Positions 29,093 to 38,276 are shown, numbered from the stretch's first letter. The stretch: 64,000 nucleotides of DNA from a bacterium (GCA_030426085.1 JAUHYW010000038.1:1-64000), one strand, 5' to 3'. The notes: generated by a model not told the origin, from the sequence alone. Made by a program: numbers and translations.

Positions 29093-30418
29093 TCATCCCT
29101 GGGTGGGGCACCATGCCCCATCGAGGGCCCCCCGCATCACCTCGGCGAAGTCCCCCTCGGCGCCCAGCCGGGCCAGGACCGCGTGCAGCCCCCAGACGAG
29201 GCGCATCCACCAGATCCACGGCGGCGGAAGGGCGACCCGGCGCAGGTTGGGATCCCGGGTGCCGTTGAACCGGGCCCCCTCGCGGATGTAGTCGGCGTCG
29301 AAGCGGAAGCCGGCCGCGCGATACGGGCGGTACTGCCAGTCCTGCATCGCGTACCACTGCTCGAAGTCGAACCGGTCGGGCCGGGGCACCATGCCCGTGG
29401 CCAGCACCGCCTCGCGGAACGCGGCCCGATCCTCGGCCAGCACCGCCCGGACCACCGCCCGCTCCCGCTCGACGTAGCCCCGATCGAACCGCCGGATGCA
29501 GCCGAAGTCGAGCAGCTCCACCCGGCCCCCCTCCCCCGGCTCGAACAGATAGTTGCCCGGGTGGGGGTCGGCGTTGATGGCGCCCAGGGTGAAGAAGCTC
29601 TCCAGCGCGACCCGGGCCAGCACCCGCCCCGCCGCGCTGCGCCGCTCGGCCGACGCCTGCTCGACGAAGCGGTAGAAGTCGACCCCCTTGCACCACGCCG
29701 TCGTCAGCACCGTGTCGCCGCTGCGGGCGTCGATGACCGCCGGCACCCGCACCGCGTCCGGCAGCCGCTCGGCCCACACCGCCGCGAAGCGCCGCTGCCA
29801 GCGGGCCTCCCGGCGGTAGTCGCACTCCTCGACCACCCGGGCCCGCAGCTCCTCGGCCAGCGCCGGGCCGTCGACCGCCGTCGCCAGTGAGGCCAGCTTC
29901 GCCAGCTTGCCGATGCGCCCGAAGTCGGCCTCGAACGTCTCGAGCACCGCCGGATACTGCACCTTGACCGCCACCGGCTGCCCCTCGAAGCGGGCCCGAT
30001 GCACCTGCCCGATCGACGCCGCCGCAACCGGCGCGCGCTCGAAGCCCTCGAAGAGGGTATCCGGCCCGGCCCCCAGCTCGGCCTCGATGCGCTCGGCGAC
30101 CACCTCGAAGCGCACCCCCCGCCGACCCACCTGGAGCGCCTGCAAGGCCGCGTGAGTCTCGGGCGGCAGCACCCCGTCGAAGTAGGACAGGATCTGGCCG
30201 ACCTTCATCGCCAGCCCCTTCATCTGATCCAGCTCGCGGACCAGGGCCTCGCCGATGCGCCCGTCCACCCCGCCGTCGCTGCGCCCCACCAGCCGCCGCC
30301 CCGCCAGTCGCAGCGCCGAGGCCGCCACCCGCCCGGTGGACCACGCCCGCCGCCCCCAGCCGTGGGTGATGCCGTCCAGCGCGCCCGGCGCGTCGCCCGC
30401 GTCGTCCCGATCCGCCAT
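29093..30418 (-). CDS. ABC1/AarF family atypical kinase
   Basis: A 441-residue protein of the ABC1 (UbiB/AarF/COQ8) family. The family-specific N-terminal motif appears as MKVGQ (about residues 71-75). The Ala-rich replacement of the P-loop is VAAASIGQVHRA, the catalytic Lys is in VAVKVQYP (about K152), the catalytic loop is NADPHPGNYLF, and the metal-binding DFG is in LLDFGCIRR. Such proteins support isoprenoid-lipid (for example ubiquinone) metabolism and have ATPase more than protein kinase activity. GAGGAGG precedes the ATG at 30418. It is divergent from the acyltransferase gene; no quinone genes are nearby, so its target is unknown. Confidence 0.88.
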   Translation of the reverse strand: MADRDDAGDAPGALDGITHGWGRRAWSTGRVAASALRLAGRRLVGRSDGGVDGRIGEALVRELDQMKGLAMKVGQILSYFDGVLPPETHAALQALQVGRRGVRFEVVAERIEAELGAGPDTLFEGFERAPVAAASIGQVHRARFEGQPVAVKVQYPAVLETFEADFGRIGKLAKLASLATAVDGPALAEELRARVVEECDYRREARWQRRFAAVWAERLPDAVRVPAVIDARSGDTVLTTAWCKGVDFYRFVEQASAERRSAAGRVLARVALESFFTLGAINADPHPGNYLFEPGEGGRVELLDFGCIRRFDRGYVERERAVVRAVLAEDRAAFREAVLATGMVPRPDRFDFEQWYAMQDWQYRPYRAAGFRFDADYIREGARFNGTRDPNLRRVALPPPWIWWMRLVWGLHAVLARLGAEGDFAEVMRGALDGAWCPTQG

Positions 30419-30531
30419 CGGCCGCCTCCTCGCCTGCCACGAGAGTGGACCCCGAGACCCCGGAGAGGCAAGCGCGGCGGATTCCAACGCGCCCCCTTGC
30501 CCCACCGCAATCGACCGGCCATGGTGGCCGG

Positions 30532-31383
30532 ATGCACAGCGATCCGGATCCGCCCGCCGTCCCCCGCTTCGAGCCCCTGCCCCGGGCGCAGCTCCGAGGC
30601 GTCGAGCGCTTCTCGGTCCCCCTGCTCGAGCGCCTCAACCGCACCCGGTGGCTCAAGACCACGGTGCACGCGGTCGTGGGCACGCTCGACTCGCTCTTCG
30701 TGCGGTTCATCACCGGCAAGCTGTGGGAGGTGCACGGGATCGAGCACGCCCGCATCCCGGCCGAGCGGGGGGTGATCCTCGTCTCGAACCACCGCTCGTT
30801 CTTCGACATGTACATCTGCTACTCGATGCTGTTCTTCCGCACCCGGCTCGGGCGGCGGCTCTTCTTCCCGGTGCGCAGCACGTTCTTCTACGATCGCCCG
30901 CTGGGGCTGCTGCTCAACCTCGCGATCAGCGGCGGCTCGATGTGGCCCCCGGTCTTCCGCGACGAGGAGCGCCGCCCGCTCAACCGCATCGGGCTCAAGC
31001 AGATGGCGGCCGTGCTGGGCCCCGGCGCCCTGATCGGCATCCACCCCGAGGGCAAGCGGGGCAAGGGCCCCGACCCCTATACGCTGCTGCCCGCCCGGGC
31101 CGGCCTGGGGCGGCTCGTCGCCGAGTGCCACCCCGAGACCGTGGTGCTGCCGTTCTTCACCCTGGGCCTGGGCAACAGCTTCAAGACCGAGGTCCGGCGC
31201 AACTTCCGCCGCCCCGGCCAGCGGGGGGAGCCGGTCCGCATCCGCTTCGGCCCGGCCATCCCCGCCGGCGAGCTCCAGGCGCTGGAGGACCCCCAGGCGA
31301 TGACCGACGCGGTGATGGACCGCATCCGGTCGCTGGGCGAAGAGGACCGCGCCGCCCGGGCCGCCGACCCCCGGGTGGCCTGA
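30532..31383 (+). CDS. 1-acylglycerol-3-phosphate acyltransferase family protein
   Basis: A 283-residue PlsC-type acyltransferase that probably attaches a fatty acyl chain to a lysophospholipid at the inner membrane. The catalytic HX4D motif is NHRSFFDMY (about residues 84-92), and the phosphate-binding motif is HPEGKRGKGP. A hydrophobic stretch with LGLLLNLAIS lies between them. The ATG at 30532 was chosen because conserved sequence begins soon after; an in-frame start 29 codons earlier adds only a Pro/Arg-rich extension. It is followed by the DksA-like gene and the glycosyltransferase in the same direction. Confidence 0.82.
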   Translation: MHSDPDPPAVPRFEPLPRAQLRGVERFSVPLLERLNRTRWLKTTVHAVVGTLDSLFVRFITGKLWEVHGIEHARIPAERGVILVSNHRSFFDMYICYSMLFFRTRLGRRLFFPVRSTFFYDRPLGLLLNLAISGGSMWPPVFRDEERRPLNRIGLKQMAAVLGPGALIGIHPEGKRGKGPDPYTLLPARAGLGRLVAECHPETVVLPFFTLGLGNSFKTEVRRNFRRPGQRGEPVRIRFGPAIPAGELQALEDPQAMTDAVMDRIRSLGEEDRAARAADPRVA

Positions 31384-31428
31384 CCGCGGCGGCCGATCCA
31401 CCCACCCCCGATGATGTACGCTGAGCCG

Positions 31429-31797
31429 ATGCACCCACCCGAAGACCTCACCGACGCCCAGATCGACGCGCTGGCCGCCACCCTGCGAGCCCTGCGGGCC
31501 GAGCTGATCGCCAACCTCGCCGCCTCGGCCGACGCCTCGAAGCCGGTGACCCTCGACCAGCAGGCGATGGGCCGGGTCAGCCGGATCGACGCCATCCAGC
31601 AGCAGCAGATGGCCAAGGCCGCCCGCCAGCGGGCCGAGACCCGGCTGGCGCTGGTCAAGCAGGCCCTCGCCGCCGTCGACGAAGGCCGCTACGGCGAGTG
31701 CCGCCGGTGCGAGGAGCCCATCGGCCACCGCCGGCTCCAGGCCCGCCCCGAGTCCCCCATCTGCCTGCGCTGCCAGGCCGCGATCGAGCGCCGATGA
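31429..31797 (+). CDS. TraR/DksA-type zinc-finger protein
   Basis: A 122-residue protein. The N-terminal two thirds is a helical coiled coil (ALAATLRALRAELIANL, ARQRAETRLALVKQALAAV). The C-terminus carries a C4 zinc finger, CRRC then CLRC, in the DksA/TraR layout (GRYGECRRCEEPIGHRRL). DksA proteins insert the coiled coil into the RNA polymerase secondary channel and adjust transcription with ppGpp. The coiled-coil tip Asp pair typical of DksA is not obvious, so it may be a DksA-like paralogue. Start is uncertain: ATGs at 31411 and 31414 are alternatives. Its stop overlaps the next ATG (ATGA). Confidence 0.78.
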   Translation: MHPPEDLTDAQIDALAATLRALRAELIANLAASADASKPVTLDQQAMGRVSRIDAIQQQQMAKAARQRAETRLALVKQALAAVDEGRYGECRRCEEPIGHRRLQARPESPICLRCQAAIERR

Positions 31798-33023
31798 CCC
31801 GCGCGCCGCGCCGGGTGCTGATGCTCACCGCCGCCTGGCCCCCGGTCGCCCGGGTCGGCGGGCGGCGGCCGCTGCGGCTCGCCCGCCGGCTGGGCGCCCT
31901 GGGCTGGACCCCGGTCATCCTGACCCCCGAACCGCAGGCCGTCTTCCGGGCGCCGCCCCGCCTCGACCCCAGCCTCGACGCCCCCCCGGTGGAGGTCCTG
32001 CGCGTCGGGCGCACCGTGCCGTCGACCGCGCTGCACCGCCTGCTCGGGCGCCTGCCCGCGGCCCGCGTCACCCGCCGGCTGCTGGCCGACGCGCTGCTGC
32101 CCGATCAATACGTCGAGTGGCTGCCCGCCGCGCTGCTCGCCCTGCGCCGGGCGGGCCCGATCGACGCGGTGTGGGCCACCGGGCCCCCGTTCGGGGTGCA
32201 CGCCGTCGGGGCCGCGCTCGCCGCGGCGGCGAAGGCCCCGCTGGTGCTCGACTACCGCGACCCGTGGACGGTCTCCGAGGTGCGCCGCCGGGCCCCGCAC
32301 GCCCCACCGCTGATGCGCGCGCTCGAGGCCCGGCTGATCCGGCGGGCGGCGGCGATCATCTACGTCGCCGACGACCTGCGGGCCCGCAACCGCGCCGCCT
32401 TCGGCCCGGCCGCCGACGGCCCGGTGATCCCCAACGGCTTCGAGCGCCCCGGCCCGGCCCCGCCGCTGCGCCCGCTGCGCCCGACATTGCTCTACGCCGG
32501 CGCGTGCTACGGATCGCGCACCATGCGCCCGGTGCTCGAGGCGCTGGCCGAGGGCTTCGGGCCGGGCACCCGGGGCCTCGTCCTGCGCGTCTTCGGCGAG
32601 CTGGACCCCGCCGCGCGGGCCTTCCTCGACGCCCACCCGCTGCCGGGGCGGGTGCAGATCGAGGCCCGGGTCGACGCGGCCGAGCTGACCGGCCACCTGC
32701 GGGGCGCCGACGGGCTGCTGCTGCTGGTGGGCGACACCCACCACACTGTGCCGGCGAAGCTGTTCGACTACATGGCGGCCGGGCGCCCGGTGGTGGGGGT
32801 CGGCCCGGCGGACGGCGCCGCGGCCCGGGTGATGGCCGAGTGCGGACTGGGCCCGTGGTGCGCCGACCGCCTGGCCCTGATCGCGGCGCTGCGGTCGGTC
32901 GCCGCCCGGGCGGTGCCCTGGGATCCGGCGCCCGACCGCATCCGGCAATACTCGGCCGACGTCATGGCCGAGCGGGTCGCGGCCGCGCTGGACCGGGCCG
33001 TGGGCCGCTCCTCGAACGATTGA
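31794..33023 (+). CDS. GT-B glycosyltransferase (GT4-like)
   Basis: A 409-residue cytoplasmic glycosyltransferase. The N-terminal half opens with RVLMLTAAWPPVARVGGRR, typical of family 4 acceptors. The C-terminal donor domain has VIPNGFERP, TLLYAGACYGSR, the EAE-like region GADGLLLLVGDTHHTVPAKLFDYMAAG, and RPVVGVG. Such enzymes build polysaccharide or glycolipid chains from nucleotide sugars. Its ATG overlaps the DksA-like stop, so the two are translationally coupled. It is convergent with the MoxR gene, 24 bp apart. Donor and acceptor are unknown. Confidence 0.82.
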   Translation: MTRAPRRVLMLTAAWPPVARVGGRRPLRLARRLGALGWTPVILTPEPQAVFRAPPRLDPSLDAPPVEVLRVGRTVPSTALHRLLGRLPAARVTRRLLADALLPDQYVEWLPAALLALRRAGPIDAVWATGPPFGVHAVGAALAAAAKAPLVLDYRDPWTVSEVRRRAPHAPPLMRALEARLIRRAAAIIYVADDLRARNRAAFGPAADGPVIPNGFERPGPAPPLRPLRPTLLYAGACYGSRTMRPVLEALAEGFGPGTRGLVLRVFGELDPAARAFLDAHPLPGRVQIEARVDAAELTGHLRGADGLLLLVGDTHHTVPAKLFDYMAAGRPVVGVGPADGAAARVMAECGLGPWCADRLALIAALRSVAARAVPWDPAPDRIRQYSADVMAERVAAALDRAVGRSSND

Positions 33024-33047
33024 CGCCGCGCCCACCACCCGCCCCGG

Positions 33048-33989
33048 TCAGACCGGGACCGGCACCTGCTCGATGAGCTGGGCCACCACCCGCTCGGCCT
33101 CGCCGTAGGTCCGCAGGAGCCCCTCGCCGCCGCCGGTCACCAGCACCCGGTGGGCCAGCACCGGCACCGCGAGGTGCTTGACGTCGTCGGGCAGCGTATA
33201 CGCCCGCCCCAGCAGCAGCGCCCGGGCCCGGGCCGCCCGCTGGAGGGCCAGGGCCCCCCGGGTCGAGACCCCCAGTTCGAGGGTCGGCGTCTGCCGGCTC
33301 GTCTCGACCAGCGTCATGATGTAGTCGATCACCAGATCGTCGACCCGGATGTCGTCCACCCGCCGCTGTAGATCGCGCACCTGATCCAGCGTGGCCTTCG
33401 GCTCGAGCGCATCCAGCGGATCGCGCCGGGTGCGCCCCTTGAGGATGGCCCGCTCGACCCGCCCGTCGGGGTAGCCGAGGTGCAGCCGCATCATGAAGCG
33501 GTCGAGCTGGCTCTCGGGCAGCGGATACGTGCCGTGGAAGTCCTGCGGGTTCTGGGTCGCGATGACGATGAACGGGTCGGGCAGCGGGTGGGTCTCGTTG
33601 TCGATCGACACCTGCCCCTCGTTCATCGCCTCGAGCAGGCTCGACTGGGTCTTGGGCGTCGTGCGGTTGATCTCGTCGGCGAGCACCACGTTGGCGAAGA
33701 TCGGCCCCGGGCGGAACTCGAACTGCTCGCTGCCCCGCAGGAAGACGTTGACCCCCAGGATGTCGCTGGGCAGCAGGTCGCTGGTGAACTGGATGCGGCG
33801 GAAGCTGCACCCCAGCACCCGGGCCAGGGCGTGGCCGAGGGTGGTCTTGCCCACGCCGGGCACGTCCTCGAGCAGGATGTGGCCCCCGGCGAGCGTGGCG
33901 GTCAGCGCGTTGAGCACCACGTCTTCCTTGCCCCGGACCACCCCGTTGACGGCGTCGAGCAGGTCGCGCAACAGGCGCTGATGAGTCAC
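33048..33989 (-). CDS. MoxR-family AAA+ ATPase
   Basis: A 313-residue MoxR-type chaperone-like ATPase. Walker A is GVGKTTLG in LLEDVPGVGKTT, Walker B is VVLADEINRTTPKTQ, sensor I lies in VIATQNPQDFHGTYPLPE, and the arginine finger region is ESQLDRFMMRL. The C-terminal helical lid follows, with LGVSTRGALALQRAARA. MoxR ATPases activate or mature protein complexes, usually with a VWA partner; no VWA gene is adjacent here, unlike the cassette at 50186-54961. The GTG at 33989 was chosen because GAGGGA precedes it and the upstream extension is Arg/Pro-rich and unconserved. Confidence 0.9.
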   Translation of the reverse strand: MTHQRLLRDLLDAVNGVVRGKEDVVLNALTATLAGGHILLEDVPGVGKTTLGHALARVLGCSFRRIQFTSDLLPSDILGVNVFLRGSEQFEFRPGPIFANVVLADEINRTTPKTQSSLLEAMNEGQVSIDNETHPLPDPFIVIATQNPQDFHGTYPLPESQLDRFMMRLHLGYPDGRVERAILKGRTRRDPLDALEPKATLDQVRDLQRRVDDIRVDDLVIDYIMTLVETSRQTPTLELGVSTRGALALQRAARARALLLGRAYTLPDDVKHLAVPVLAHRVLVTGGGEGLLRTYGEAERVVAQLIEQVPVPV

Positions 33990-34197
33990 GGCGGGGTCCC
34001 TCGCGGCCGGTGGGCGCGGGCCGGGCCGGCCGCGCCTCGGTGGTGTGTACCCGGAGCGGGCCCCGCGGGCAAGAGGCACACGCGCCCCCGCTCGCCGTGA
34101 CGGCCTCGGGTCAATTCGACGGCAGGGGTTGCAACCGGCCGTTCATCTGTTCAACCTTCCCCCTCTCCGGGTCCGAACTGACGAAGCGAGGTGTTCG

Positions 34198-36960
34198 ATG
34201 CCGGCAACCGCGAGGCCCCAAGCGCTGGTGATCGTCGAGTCCCCCACCAAGGCGCGCACCATCCGCAAATTCCTCGGCGAGGGCTTCACGGTCGAGGCGT
34301 CGATGGGCCATGTGCGGGACCTGCCGTCGTCGGCCAGCGAGATCCCGGCCTCGGTCAAGGGCAAGCCCTGGGCCCGCCTCGCGGTCAACGTCGACGACGG
34401 CTTCAAGCCGGTCTACGTGGTGCCCGGCGACAAGAAGAAGGTCGTCTCCGAGCTCAAGAAGGCGCTCAAGCAGGCCGAGGTCCTCTACGTCGCGACCGAT
34501 GAAGACCGCGAGGGGGAGTCGATCGGCTGGCACCTGCTGCAGCTCCTCAAGCCCAAGGTGCCCACCCACCGCATGGTGTTCCACGAGATCACCCGCGAGG
34601 CCATCGACAAGGCGCTCGCCAGCCCCCGGGCCGTCGACCAGCAGCTCGTGCAGGCCCAGGAGGCCCGGCGCATCCTCGACCGGCTGGTGGGCTACGTCGT
34701 CTCGCCGCTGCTGTGGAAGAAGGTGCGCCCCCGGCTGAGCGCCGGGCGGGTGCAGAGCGTGGCGGTGCGGGTGCTCGTGCTGCGCGAGCGGGAGCGCATG
34801 GCCTTCGTCGCCGGCCGCTGGTGGGATCTGAAGGCCACCGCCGAGAAGGCCGGCACCCGGTTCGACGCCCAGCTCGCCACCATCGACGGCACCACCGTCG
34901 CCTCGGGGCGCGACTTCGACGAGCACACCGGCGCGCTCAAGCCCGGGCGCAAGGTGGTCCTGCTCGGCGAGGCCGAGGCCACCGCGCTGCGGGGCCGGCT
35001 CGACGGGCGCCCGCTGACCGTCGGCGACATCCAGCGCAAGGTCCAGACCCGGCGGCCCTACCCCCCGTTCACCACCTCGACGCTGCAGCAGGAGGCCAAC
35101 CGCAAGCTCGGCTTCACCGCCCGCACGACGATGCAGGTCGCCCAGCGGCTGTACGAGAACGGCCACATCACCTACATGCGGACCGACTCGGTGCACCTCT
35201 CGGGGCAGGCCATCGGCTCGGCCCGCTCGATGATCGAGCGGCGCTACGGGGCCGAGATGCTCTCGCCCAAGCCGCGCAACTACACCACCAAGAGCAAAGG
35301 CGCCCAGGAGGCCCACGAGGCGATCCGCCCGGCGGGCACCCGCATGGCGACCGCCCAGGAGCTGGGGCTCTCGGGGCCCGAGGCCCGGCTGTACGACCTG
35401 ATCTGGAAGCGCACCGTCGCCACCCAGATGGCCGACGCCAAGGTGGCCCTGACGACCGTGCGGCTGACGGTGGACGACCCCGAGACCGGGCGCACCATCG
35501 AGTTCCGGGCCAGCGGGCGGCAGGTGGTGTTCCCCGGGTTCTTCCGGGCCTACGTCGAGGGCAGCGACGACCCCGAGCAGGTGCTCGACGACCGGGACCA
35601 GCCGCTGCCCGAGCTGACCGAGGGCGAGGCGATCGCGCTCGCCGAGCTGACCGCCGCCGACCACGAGACCCGGCCCCCGGCGCGCTACACCGAGGCCTCG
35701 CTGGTCAAGGCGCTCGAAGAGCAGGGCATCGGCCGGCCGAGCACCTACGCCTCGATCATCGACACCATCCAGCACCGGGGCTACGTCCAGAACATCAGCC
35801 GGCAGCTCGTGCCGACCTTCACCGCGATGGCGGTGACCCGGCTGCTCGAGGAGACGCTGTCGAAGGTGGTCGACGTCGAGTTCACCGCCTCGATGGAGAG
35901 CTGGCTCGACGACATCGCCGAGGGCACCGACGCCGAGAAGTACCTCGAGCGGTTCTACAAGGACGAGCTGCTCGACGGGGTGGCCCAGGGCGAGCAGATC
36001 GACCCCCGGTCGGTGTGCACCCTCGACGGGGAGCGCTTCGGCCCCTACCGCATCCGGGTCGGGCGCTACGGCCCGTTCGTGGAGTACGACATCGAGGGCG
36101 CCGAGAAGCCCGGCTCGTTCTCGCTGCCCGAGGAGGCCGCGCCGGCCGACGTCGACGTGCCCTTCCTCGACACGCTGCGGGCCAAGGCCGAGAAGGGCGA
36201 GTCGCCGCTGGGCGAGGACCCCGAGACCGGCGAGCCAGTGTACGTGCGGGTGGGCCGCTTCGGGCCCTACGTGCAGCTCGGCGAGCGCACCGACGAGAAC
36301 CCCAAGCCCAAGCGGGCCTCGCTGCCCCCGGGCATGGACGTCGGTGATGTGACCTTCGCGGTGGCCGTCGACATCCTGGCGCTGCCCCGCCCCATCGGCG
36401 AGCACCCCGAGGACGGGGTCGCGGTCGAGGCGGGCATCGGGCGCTACGGGCCCTACGTCAAGCACGGCAAGACCTACGCCTCGCTGAAGAAGACCGACGA
36501 CGTGCTCGCCATCGGGCTGCCCCGGGCGCTCGAGCTGCTCGCCGAGAAGAAGAGCCGCGGCCGCAAGACCGAGCCGCTGCGCGAGATGGGGGCCCACCCG
36601 GAGGACGGCAAGCCGGTCAACGTGCTCGACGGCCGCTTCGGGCCCTACGTCAAGCACGGCCGGCTCAACGCCTCGCTGCCCAAGGGCACCACGGTCGAAG
36701 AGCTCACGATGGATCAGGCGGTGGCGCTGCTCGAAGCCCGCGCGGCCCGCAAGGCCAAGCGCGGCGGCGGGCGCAAGACGACGACGGCGAAGAAGACCAC
36801 CGCCAAGAAGCCCGCCGCCAAGAAGACCACCACGAAGAAGACCACGGCCAAGAAGTCGACCGCGAAGAAGGCCACCGCGAAGAAGCCGGCCGCCAAGAAG
36901 ACCACTGCGAAGAAGCCGGCCGCCAAGAAGCCGGCCGCCAAGAAGCCCCCCACCGAGTAG
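34198..36960 (+). CDS. topA: DNA topoisomerase I with Lys/Ala-rich tail
   Basis: A 920-residue type IA topoisomerase that relaxes negative supercoils. The TOPRIM domain holds VIVESPTKA and TDEDREGE (residues 100-107, Mg2+ site); the active-site Tyr is Y326 in YMRTDS. RPSTYASIIDTIQ and later segments complete the core. Instead of C4 zinc fingers, the C-terminal part has at least four RFGPYV-type repeats (GRYGPFVEY, GRFGPYVQL, GRYGPYVKH, GRFGPYVKH). It ends in about 70 residues of Lys/Ala/Thr repeats (AKK units), like a histone H1 tail. GAGGTG precedes the ATG at 34198. The 3' end borders the inverted 42-bp repeat arrays. Confidence 0.95.
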   Translation: MPATARPQALVIVESPTKARTIRKFLGEGFTVEASMGHVRDLPSSASEIPASVKGKPWARLAVNVDDGFKPVYVVPGDKKKVVSELKKALKQAEVLYVATDEDREGESIGWHLLQLLKPKVPTHRMVFHEITREAIDKALASPRAVDQQLVQAQEARRILDRLVGYVVSPLLWKKVRPRLSAGRVQSVAVRVLVLRERERMAFVAGRWWDLKATAEKAGTRFDAQLATIDGTTVASGRDFDEHTGALKPGRKVVLLGEAEATALRGRLDGRPLTVGDIQRKVQTRRPYPPFTTSTLQQEANRKLGFTARTTMQVAQRLYENGHITYMRTDSVHLSGQAIGSARSMIERRYGAEMLSPKPRNYTTKSKGAQEAHEAIRPAGTRMATAQELGLSGPEARLYDLIWKRTVATQMADAKVALTTVRLTVDDPETGRTIEFRASGRQVVFPGFFRAYVEGSDDPEQVLDDRDQPLPELTEGEAIALAELTAADHETRPPARYTEASLVKALEEQGIGRPSTYASIIDTIQHRGYVQNISRQLVPTFTAMAVTRLLEETLSKVVDVEFTASMESWLDDIAEGTDAEKYLERFYKDELLDGVAQGEQIDPRSVCTLDGERFGPYRIRVGRYGPFVEYDIEGAEKPGSFSLPEEAAPADVDVPFLDTLRAKAEKGESPLGEDPETGEPVYVRVGRFGPYVQLGERTDENPKPKRASLPPGMDVGDVTFAVAVDILALPRPIGEHPEDGVAVEAGIGRYGPYVKHGKTYASLKKTDDVLAIGLPRALELLAEKKSRGRKTEPLREMGAHPEDGKPVNVLDGRFGPYVKHGRLNASLPKGTTVEELTMDQAVALLEARAARKAKRGGGRKTTTAKKTTAKKPAAKKTTTKKTTAKKSTAKKATAKKPAAKKTTAKKPAAKKPAAKKPPTE

Positions 36961-37001
36961 CCGACCCCCGCGCCGTCGGCTCGATCACCCGCACGCCGCG
37001 A

Positions 37002-37477
37002 GTCCGGGCCGACCCCCCTTCGACCGCACTCACGCCGAAAGTCCCGATCCGACCCGCCCGCTCGCTCGCCCTCGGGGCTGGAGTCCGGGTCCGACCCGCC
37101 CGCTCGCTCGCCTTCGGCCCTGAAGCCCGGGTCCGACCCGCTCGCTCGATCGCCTTCGGCCTCGAAATGCGGGTCCGACCCGCTCGCTCGATCGCCTTCG
37201 GCCTCGAAATGCGGGTCCGACCCGCTCGCTCGATCGCCTTCAGCCTTGAAGTCCAGCTCCGACCCGCCCGCTCGATCGCCCTCATCCTTGAAGTCCAGCT
37301 CCGACCTGCCGGCTCGACCGCCTTCGGCCCTGAAATCCGGGTCCGACCCGCCCGGTCGATCGCCTTCGGCCCTGAAGTCCGGGTCCGACCGACCCCGCCG
37401 AGTCGTCCGGGCAGATTTCGGGCGGGTCCGACCCGGCCACCAGGCCGGACGACGATCTGCGAGACGGGTCCGACCCA
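37002..37477 (-). repeat. 42-bp repeat array A, dyad core CGGGTCCGACCCG
   Basis: About eleven units follow topA. The 13-bp core (6-bp inverted arms around one base) is perfect at 37086, 37128, 37170, 37212, 37338 and 37423, nearly perfect at 37465 and 37380, and degenerate at 37044, 37254 and 37296. Spacing is 42 bp except one 43-bp step at 37380-37423. The 42-bp period is four DNA helical turns, so all cores would face the same side. Read on the minus strand the unit matches array B. Because 42 is divisible by three, open frames with 14-residue repeats appear on both strands, but none has a credible start or codon pattern. Confidence 0.85.
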
Positions 37478-37633
37478 TCCGTGAAAACCGTCGCTGATCG
37501 GGTGAGGCACCTCGAAGGTGTCCGCCCGCCCGGCGGGGGTTCTCTCACCCACCGACGACCCGTCCGCCAGGCCCGAAGCCTCGTCGCGCGACCGCTGCCA
37601 CCCGGACTGCAAGCGCCGAAGGCGATCGAAGTG

Positions 37634-37900
37634 CGGGTCGGACCCGGACTTCAGCCCCGAGGCCTATAGATCTCACGGGTCGGACCCGGACTTCAGCCCC
37701 GAGGCCGATCGATCTCACGGGTCGGACCCGGACTTCGGGCCCGAGCCCGCCCCCGCCCGCGGGTCGGACCCGGACTTCAGCCCCGAGGCCGATCTCTCCC
37801 GCGGGTCGGACCCGGACTTCAGCCCCGAGGCCGATCGATCTCACGGGTCGGACCCGTACTTCGGGCCCGAGCCCTCTCGCGCCGGCCGGTCGCACCCGTT
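37634..37900 (+). repeat. 42-bp repeat array B, inverted relative to array A
   Basis: Six perfect cores CGGGTCGGACCCG start at 37634, 37676, 37718, 37760, 37802 and 37844, with a decayed seventh at 37886, all exactly 42 bp apart. The unit begins with the same 21 bases as the reverse complement of array A, but here on the plus strand, so the two arrays form a large inverted repeat around a 156-bp non-repeat centre (37478-37633). The step between the last core of A and the first of B is 169 bp, close to four units. The array runs to within 20 bp of the next gene's stop codon. Confidence 0.85.
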
Positions 37901-37919
37901 CGGCCGCCGCCGCGCGCCG

Positions 37920-38276
37920 TCAGTCCCAGGTCCAGGGCGCGGCCTTCGCCGCCGCCGACAGCGCCTCGAGATCGTGGAAGACCCCGTGCAGCAGCGCGGC
38001 GAGCTCTTGCAGCGCCTCCAGATCGTCCCCGTACGCCACGAACATGCCCGCCTCGGGGTCGAGGTCGAACCGGCCCTCGAGCTCGGGCGCCTCGGTGGCC
38101 ACGAGGTGGTCCGCCACGTCGGCCCAGCCGTAGCCCCCGGGGTGGCGCCCGGCGGCTTCGAAGGTCTCCATCGTCGGCCCCATCCGGCTGTCGGAGAGGA
38201 TCAGGCCGTAGCGCACCCCGTCTTCGTAGGGGTAGAGCAGAAACGGGCTCCAGGTCTCGTCGTCGCGCTCGTCCAT
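37920..38276 (-). CDS. Imm51-like immunity protein
   Basis: A 118-residue acidic protein without signal or membrane segment. WSPFLLYPYEDGVRYGLIL, GGYGWADVADHLV, APELEGRFDLDPEAGMFVAYGDDLEAL and the final helix match the pattern I know for the Imm51 family, which neutralises polymorphic toxins. No toxin gene is adjacent, so it would be an orphan immunity gene, protecting against neighbours' toxins or left from a lost toxin module. GGAG precedes the ATG. Its 3' end abuts repeat array B. Family assignment is from memory of motifs and should be treated as probable. Confidence 0.6.
   Translation of the reverse strand: MDERDDETWSPFLLYPYEDGVRYGLILSDSRMGPTMETFEAAGRHPGGYGWADVADHLVATEAPELEGRFDLDPEAGMFVAYGDDLEALQELAALLHGVFHDLEALSAAAKAAPWTWD

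Noticed and set aside
36704-37612. Open frames on both strands over the 42-bp arrays with 14-residue repeats such as GSDPDFSPEADRSH
   Set aside because: Several frames are open at once because 42 is divisible by three. None has a ribosome site or signal, one would run into topA, and the repeats read outward on both strands, so DNA-level repetition explains them better.
37002-37900. CRISPR array
   Set aside because: Whole 42-bp units repeat without unique spacers, there are no cas genes, and the two halves are inverted.
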